Part shown: piece after piece, positions 58,835 to 64,000 of the stretch
Position numbering within the stretch: the first letter of the stretch is position 1
How the letters are laid out: the number at the start of each line of letters is the position of its first letter
NCBI RefSeq assembly: GCF_000224145.3
Contig: NC_020167.2
Coordinates: 4,970,991-5,034,990 of the forward strand
Source of the DNA: Ciona intestinalis
Lineage: Eukaryota > Chordata > Ascidiacea > Phlebobranchia > Cionidae
Reading direction: 5' to 3'
DNA: 64,000 nt
Position numbers and translations under genes: made by a program
Notes under the pieces: generated by a model
Told to the model about the DNA's origin: nothing
The model's input: the letters and a program-made list of their open reading frames with translations, nothing else
Databases searched by the model: none

Positions 58835-59059
58835 TCAAAAAAATCAAAATACAATCTTGTAGCAATTTTTCCAAAGAACAAAAGTCTAATTGATCTTATT
58901 TCGCCAGCACAAACACCTGTGTCGCTAGAGAGCAATATGTGACAGTCGGTCAAAAATGAAAATTTGTTAAAATATATCTCGTCCCCAAAGGGTTAAAGGT
59001 TATTGTTGCATTAGTTCCAACGTAATATAGCATTTGTAAGTTATATTTCTGTCATTAAA

Positions 59060-62000
59060 ATGTTGGAAACAGAAAACCGCATATCGAGCTACACGAAAAG
59101 TTCTGGGTGTTCGAGTGATATTGGTTGTGATGATCTGGCAAAAGTGAAAGCGTTGTCTAAAAAGCTCAAGCTGTCGACCAGGCGCAGGTCTGTACTGCAA
59201 TGGCAAACCACGATCGGCGAGAAGCATTGTTTGAGGTAAGACATAATATGGTTGTATCAGATTTATAGATTAGTTGTCTAATCTAAAATACTTTTTGATA
59301 CGGAAAGCATTCGTGTTATTAATCATAAATTTAGTGAAGCGCGCTGTATGATACGTGGGCAATATGTGTAACGCCCACTGCACACAGTGTTTGGCTATTA
59401 TTATTTTGCTAATAATGCACCTGTTTCTACAGTATACGCTTCGTATTGATTATATTATTGTCCAAACTAACAGCCCCTACACTGTTAGTACTGTGGGGGA
59501 AGACGGGACACTTTTAGCACAAAATATCCAAATGTTCTAATCGTGTTTTAAACAATTAACAACGGTCTATATGGGACTCGTGAGGATACAGTTTTATATT
59601 TCTTTGAATGTTCTTGGTTTACTACCAAATGGGACGAGAAAAAAGAATGAAAACGTGTCCTATCATTCCCCGCCCTGCTGCACTATTGTTGAAAAACCTA
59701 AAAAATGTTGAATATGTTTTATGTTCGCCAGAAACTCTGTAACCGAAGACACACTCGAAGCTATCGTGGAACAAACTTCGCCCGTTCATGACGTCACAGA
59801 ACCGAATTTTGTGACGTCATCGAGCATTTTAGAAAATGATGACGTAACAAATATGGTGAAACTCTGTCAACCAAACACACAAGATGTATCGGTCAATGAA
59901 ACTAGTACAACAGACTGTATAGAACAGGAAACAACAAAAGATATAAGTAAATGACGTATATATAGTATGGTGGGGGGAAGATGGGACTCCTTTGACACAT
60001 AATAACCAAATATCCTGATCGTGTTTTAAAAAATTAACGGTCTATGGGAGCAGTGAGGATAAGGTTTTATAAAAAATCGTTGACTGTTGTTTACTACCAA
60101 ATTGAAGAAGAAAATAGATTGAAAAGGTGTCCCATCTTCCCCCATCCTATTACAGTATAGGTTGGGGGAAGATGGCTCATGTTTTCATTCTCTTATACCG
60201 TCCCATTTGATAGAAACAAAGAATATTTATAAAAATAAATAGGCGTTTCTTCACGCTGTTAATTGGTAAAAACAGGAATGGAAATATGGGATATTATATT
60301 AAAAACATATTCATCTTACCCCACAGTACTACATTTTAAATTTACGCATATTTTATGGCTGCTAACGTTTGTTTTATTTGGTTATGATTATTCTCTGAAA
60401 ATACAGTCATCGTTATTCTCATAGCGATGCTGATTCATCCGCGAGAAGTTATCTGTATACTGTGGGGTAAGATGGGATACCGCTAGCACCTAAATCCCAT
60501 ATTTCCTGATCATTTTTCAACGCTATTTTAAGAGTTGCGAGGATACGGTTATATACATAGGCAGTTATTCTTTGTTTACTATTAATTGGGACGATAAAAT
60601 AGAATGAAAAAATGTACCGCCTTAGTGATCTTACCCTACCCTACATAACTGAGTAATTATTCTTTTTTACTATTAAATAGGGTTTCAGAAAAAATAAAAA
60701 AGAAAACATGTACCATCTTGCCCCACGCTATTTAACTAAGTAATTTTTTTTACTATTAAATAAGGTTTATACCATACTACCCCGCCCTACTATGTCTATA
60801 CTATCCCGTAATATAAGCGCTTAGACCTTAGTACAAAAACTGTTCATGTATCATTAAACCAAAACATTTCTAACCTTAACGAGTGAATTCCTGCGGCGAG
60901 ACACGTCAGGGTCTGGAATTTAGGCTTGGCCTGTTACCGCAATCAACACTTTATGACTGATTTTGTTTGCAGAACTTACGAAACCGGAACAACATGAGAA
61001 ACTACCTGAACGTTGTAGAAATATCACCGATTCCCTTATCAGCATTCGTAGAGAATTGGTAAGCACAATGAATTAATCAGTTGCTACCTTCAGGCTTGCT
61101 ATTTAATCAGGCTTAAAGAACTTGTTATAAAAATACATAGTTTAACAGTAACCTATTTAAAAACAAGCAGTTCAAAGTAATCGAACACAAAATAAATGTA
61201 TACAACAACTTGACTATAGTACTACTGGCAAAACAACGCAAGAAAACTAAGAAACGTGGTAATAGAACTAAAGCGAAAAGCGAAAAACGTAAGAATGTAG
61301 ATCACAAGACGGCGCGCGCGGTTTATTACAAGAGGCGGAATTCACTGCAATTAATGTAATCACATTTTCTTTGTGTTTCTTTGGGTCAGACATAGGCGCC
61401 ACACGTGCATGAATGAATGTAAATTGCCTAATCCTCGAGTGATCGGAAAATGATATAAATGTATACGCCACTAGTTTTGATGGACAATTAATTACGGTGA
61501 AATGACTATAAGAAGTGATTATTTTGACAGATGTTGATGCGTATGGAAGATCACACTATTTCACGCAAACTGCTAGACATTCGTGAAGAAATGAAACGAA
61601 TGCGAGTGAATCAAATGTGTGACGAACATGCCGCCATGTTGGATGACTTCTCATGGGAAATCGACGAAGAAGAACATTTAGATCTAAAACTAAAAGGTAG
61701 ACAGTAGCCGCTCTCATAGTATAACTTAAGGTTTAACGCTTCACGGTCATGCTTTGGCGAAACAATTAATGTTAATTGGGCCGAACCAGTGGCCACTAAT
61801 AAATTGTTTAAATTGTAAATCATGTTTAAAACAAATATTTACGCAGTTACATATACGTGGTAACTCGTAGCGGCACGAGGTGTATGAAACGTAACTTTCA
61901 ATGACTGTTGTTGCCCCATCACACGAGGATAAATAAGTACCATTTATTCAAGATAGCTTCGTTTAAATGCAGCTTCAATTTGTAATGCTGGGAAACGTAC

Positions 62001-62181
62001 ATAAAATCGAAGCATTTTAATAATTAGCTATACTCATAACTAAACTTAAATTACAGCTGTGAGCGACCTTTCGAGTGCTCTTGTACGAAAACCTGATTCC
62101 TTGCTGTGGAGTTCCTCCCCGTTACGTCACATTGGAATCACAAAGAAGTCGATGGAGTTTCGAAGATTTTCTGTCATTTGA
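59060..62181 (+). CDS. FAM167A: FAM167 family protein
   Basis: Five exons, 59060-59235, 59732-59946, 60973-61058, 61531-61696 and 62057-62181, join in frame to 255 residues. Family landmarks are LAKVKALSKKLKLSTRRRSV-LQWQ in exon 1 (human has LKALTEKLRLSTRRPSYLEW), a coiled-coil from SLISIRRELMLMRMEDHTIS through REEMKRMRVNQMCDEH, the acidic EIDEEEHLDLKL, and the C-terminal LRHIGITKKSMEFRRFSVI, which matches the vertebrate end LKLIGVTKMNINSRRFSLC closely. Exon 2 is an unconserved acidic, Ser/Thr-rich linker. Vertebrate FAM167A is linked to B-cell signalling and autoimmune risk loci, and its molecular role is little known. Introns 1 and 2 are full of MITEs (five to six copies). Confidence 0.93.
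59488..59685 (+). mobile_element. MITE
   Basis: A copy of about 198 bp in FAM167 intron 1, 46 bp from the acceptor of exon 2. The left end is subfamily-2-like (TACTGTGGGGGAAGACGG). Confidence 0.85.
59959..60152 (+). mobile_element. MITE, first of a cluster in FAM167 intron 2
   Basis: It begins only 12 bp after the exon 2 donor (TATAGTATGGTGGGGGGAAG) and ends CCCCCATCCTATTA. Confidence 0.88.
60153..60332 (-). mobile_element. MITE, second of the cluster, opposite orientation
   Basis: It directly abuts the previous copy in reverse orientation, forming a long inverted pair, and ends TTACCCCACAGTACTACA. Confidence 0.82.
60457..60646 (+). mobile_element. MITE, third of the cluster
   Basis: Subfamily 2 left end TATACTGTGGGGTAAGATGG; the right end is worn (TTACCCTACCCTACATA). 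Confidence 0.82.
60655..60795 (+). mobile_element. MITE right-end fragments, tandem
   Basis: Two truncated 3' portions, each starting near TTTTTTACTATTAAATA and ending in GCCCCACGCTATT or ACCCCGCCCTACTAT. The first of the two matches the end of the copy at 60457. Confidence 0.6.
61845..61955 (+). mobile_element. SINE 3' fragment
   Basis: GTGGTAACTCGTAGCGGCAC then GAGGTGTATGAAACG and GCCCCATCACACGAGGATAA ending ATTTATTCA. It lies in the last FAM167 intron. Confidence 0.55.
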
Positions 62182-62802
62182 AAATATTTTTCCAACTTTT
62201 TGTTCTATTTCTTAAAAGTTTTTTTTTGTAGATTGTTCTTTTATTCTTGTTTCGGTATTTCTTTATATTTTGTTGCTGCTGTTTCGTTGTTAAACTAAAC
62301 GCAATTATAGATTATCGCTTGGAGACGCACGGTTTATAAATAAGACCGCTTATGTCGCAAGGAGTATAAATTAAAAAGACGGGATTGAGAGTGGAAAATA
62401 AACCCAAGACAAAATGTCTAGGGTTCGCCTAGAAAGCTATTGAATAGAAAGAGAAATGACCGCTAAAGACAAAATATTCGTCCGCAACGGAAATGAACTG
62501 CATAAATATGTCTATGAGAGTTCTATTTAAATGACGCTGCAAATAGTCATGTCTATATATGCTGCTACCTATACCCGGGTGCACTGTGTTTAGTAAAGCC
62601 ATATATACTTTATTGTGCGTATACCAGTAAAAGAAAATCAACGATGAACTATACCATGGAAATTCCAAACATCAGCATATATAGCAATAGTCAGGTGCAA
62701 GCTCGGATGGGGCCAATTGTGTATACTTAATCTACTGCACGGGTTGACCGAAAAAGAACTGTTAAAATAAGATGCCCTTTCCTGGGCATTGACTGAAACC
62801 GA
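62182..62802. other. Convergent 3' region, FAM167 / nuclear receptor
   Basis: AT-rich, no ORF of note. It must contain both polyadenylation sites. Nothing else recognised. Confidence 0.55.
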
Positions 62803-63803
62803 TCACCGCATATCCCAAATCTCACAAAGCAAAGGTGTCAGCTGTTCCCTTTGTTTCCAATCCAAGACCATTTTAGCGTGGGTGTGATACAGTGTTCGCA
62901 TTTCTGTAAGAAGAGAGAGGATTTTTGCGAAGATCTGAGGACGTCGCGGCTCACGGGCCTCGCTGTAACGCGAGAGAGCGGACAGGTACCGGTCCCTATA
63001 TTTGTCAATGGTAAGTCTGTTCTCAAGGTCGGTGTGATCTGTTTGTACAATATTAAATGTGAATTAATGAATGAATGTAACTTACTTAGTCATTGTATGG
63101 CCGGAAAGCGACAGTCGTTATAACACGGGTATTGTGTTTCATATATCTCGTGCTAGCTCACGAGTTACCATGTATGTTACTTTGTGGCCGATTGTTTCAG
63201 GGGGATTTTTTATGTTTTGCTGATAATTTGGCTAACCAAATATTGGTTTTTAAGAGGGCCTTAATCATGTATGTACATTAGACAGAAAGAATATATAGGC
63301 AAGGCAGTTATGCTATAAGAGACATTACTAGGTTTTAGTATTTTGTTAAGCAATCAAACGTAATAAAAGTTGTAATTCTTTAAACAGACTCATGTTTAGT
63401 AGAGTGGGGGAAGACAGGATACTTTTAACACATAATATTTAAATATCCTGATTCTGTTTTAAACAATTAACAACAGTCCATTCTGTTTTAAACAATTAAC
63501 AACAGTCCATTCTGTTTTAAATCAATTAACAGAGTCGCGTGAATAAAGTTTTATAATTCTTTGAATGTTCTTTTTTACTACGAAATGGGGCGAGAAAATA
63601 GAATTAAAAGGTGTCCCATCTTCCCCCACCCTAATATTTGTTCTCTACTTTAGCAGCATAGAAAGAAATACGATAGTCTTGTATCTCACCGGAGTCAAAC
63701 ACAATGATGGCAATAAGCAAGCCGTATTCGGTTTCATCCATTTGAAGTTTTGCAACATTGTCAAAAAAATCAGTGAGCGTTCGAATATGGTCTTCCTTTA
63801 TAC
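62803..63803 (-). CDS. NR1H4: FXR-type nuclear receptor (NR1H), last two exons of the ligand-binding domain
   Basis: Two exons are visible, 63803-63690 and 63038-62803, joined in phase (G|AT). The 5' part, including the DNA-binding domain, is off the window to the right. The translated region covers the last half of the ligand-binding domain: GIKEDHIRTLTDFFDNVAKL, ETEYGLLIAIIVFDSD, IDKYRDRYLSALSRY, RRPQIFAKILSLLTEMRTLY and the terminal activation helix LTPLLCEIWDMR. The end is almost that of FXR (FTPLLCEIWDVQ), which makes FXR the best call; LXR ends PPLLSEIWDVHE. FXR-class receptors bind bile-type steroids as RXR partners in vertebrates; the tunicate ligand cannot be read from this. The AF-2 core LLCEIW is intact. 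Confidence 0.88.
63105..63200 (-). mobile_element. SINE fragment
   Basis: CTCGTGCTAGCTCACGAGTT and ACCATGTATGTTACTTTGTG match 5900-5940. It lies in the intron of the nuclear receptor gene. Confidence 0.5.
63397..63635 (+). mobile_element. MITE with internal triplication
   Basis: A copy of about 239 bp in the nuclear receptor intron. The block ATTCTGTTTTAAACAATTAA with CAACAGTCC (29 bp) occurs three times in a row at about 63451-63530, accounting for the extra length. Confidence 0.88.
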
Positions 63804-63962
63804 CTGAAACGAAAATTCAATCTGTTTAAAAACAACTCCAAAAGTTTTAAGTTCTAACTTTCTGTTTGATGATTTATAATCGAAGAAGCTCTGGTACCAA
63901 TGGTGGTAGGTAAGAGTTTCGTGTTGGTTTTTAAGGCCAGGTAAACAGTGATAAATAATACA

Positions 63963-64000
63963 TATAGTCGGGTGGGGAAGATGGGACATCTTTGGCACAT
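63963..64000 (+). mobile_element. MITE, cut by the window edge
   Basis: The left end TATAGTCGGGTGGGGAAGAT is followed by GGGACATCTTTGGCACAT up to the last base of the window. Confidence 0.85.

Larger units (their letters stand above)
56668..59059. other. Intergenic region TCP11L1 to FAM167
   Basis: It holds an old hAT-like element (57110-57335), two MITEs, a 50-N gap and the TGACGTCA cluster before FAM167. No supported exon. Confidence 0.6.

Noticed and set aside
62851-63123. Plus-strand ORF of 90 codons near the right end
   Set aside because: It is antisense to the last nuclear receptor exon, which matches FXR clearly.

Overview
The window looks like animal DNA from a sea squirt of the genus Ciona. 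It is AT-rich, genes are compact with many short GT-AG introns, and the proteins match chordate families closely. Around 30 copies of one short palindromic MITE family, of a type known from Ciona, are scattered through introns and intergenic DNA. I name the organism from these traits only. Three runs of 50 N mark scaffold joins, and two of them are flanked by near-identical sequence that probably represents both alleles.

Layout, left to right: the 3' half of DHX36 (+, 740-5048), then convergent to it an alpha-L-fucosidase with a membrane anchor and repeat stalk (-, 5313-8949) and, 147 bp upstream of that on the same strand, a small NTF2-like membrane protein (-, 9097-10369). A tRNA-Gly(TCC) follows at 10630-10701, then a MOGAT2/DGAT2-type acyltransferase (+, 11565-14038). 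A 16-exon secreted mosaic serine protease (-, 14668-23380) carries a signal peptide, an unrecognised N-terminal region, three sushi domains, a P-type trefoil and a trypsin domain. After a gene-poor stretch come adenosine deaminase (-, 25886-29988), a tentative basic small protein (-, 32211-33790) and an enoyl-CoA hydratase-family protein (-, 36787-40575) whose last exon occurs twice because of an assembly duplication.

The right half holds a SAXO-like axonemal protein (-, 42136-44635) head to head with an intronless EIPR1 (+, 45045-46190), then AAGAB (+, 46453-48576) and TCP11L1 (+, 49429-56667, one exon duplicated by assembly). FAM167 follows (+, 59060-62181), with a cluster of perfect TGACGTCA motifs upstream. 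The last two exons of an FXR-type nuclear receptor (-, 62803-63803) run off the right edge.

The genes do not form one pathway. EIPR1 and AAGAB both serve membrane trafficking and lie 262 bp apart on the same strand. The NTF2-like gene and the fucosidase may form a trans-spliced unit. MITEs are nearly absent from the DHX36-fucosidase and EIPR1-AAGAB regions and dense in the MOGAT2-ADA interval and the TCP11L1-FAM167 interval. All exon boundaries were read by hand from splice consensus and frame continuity.
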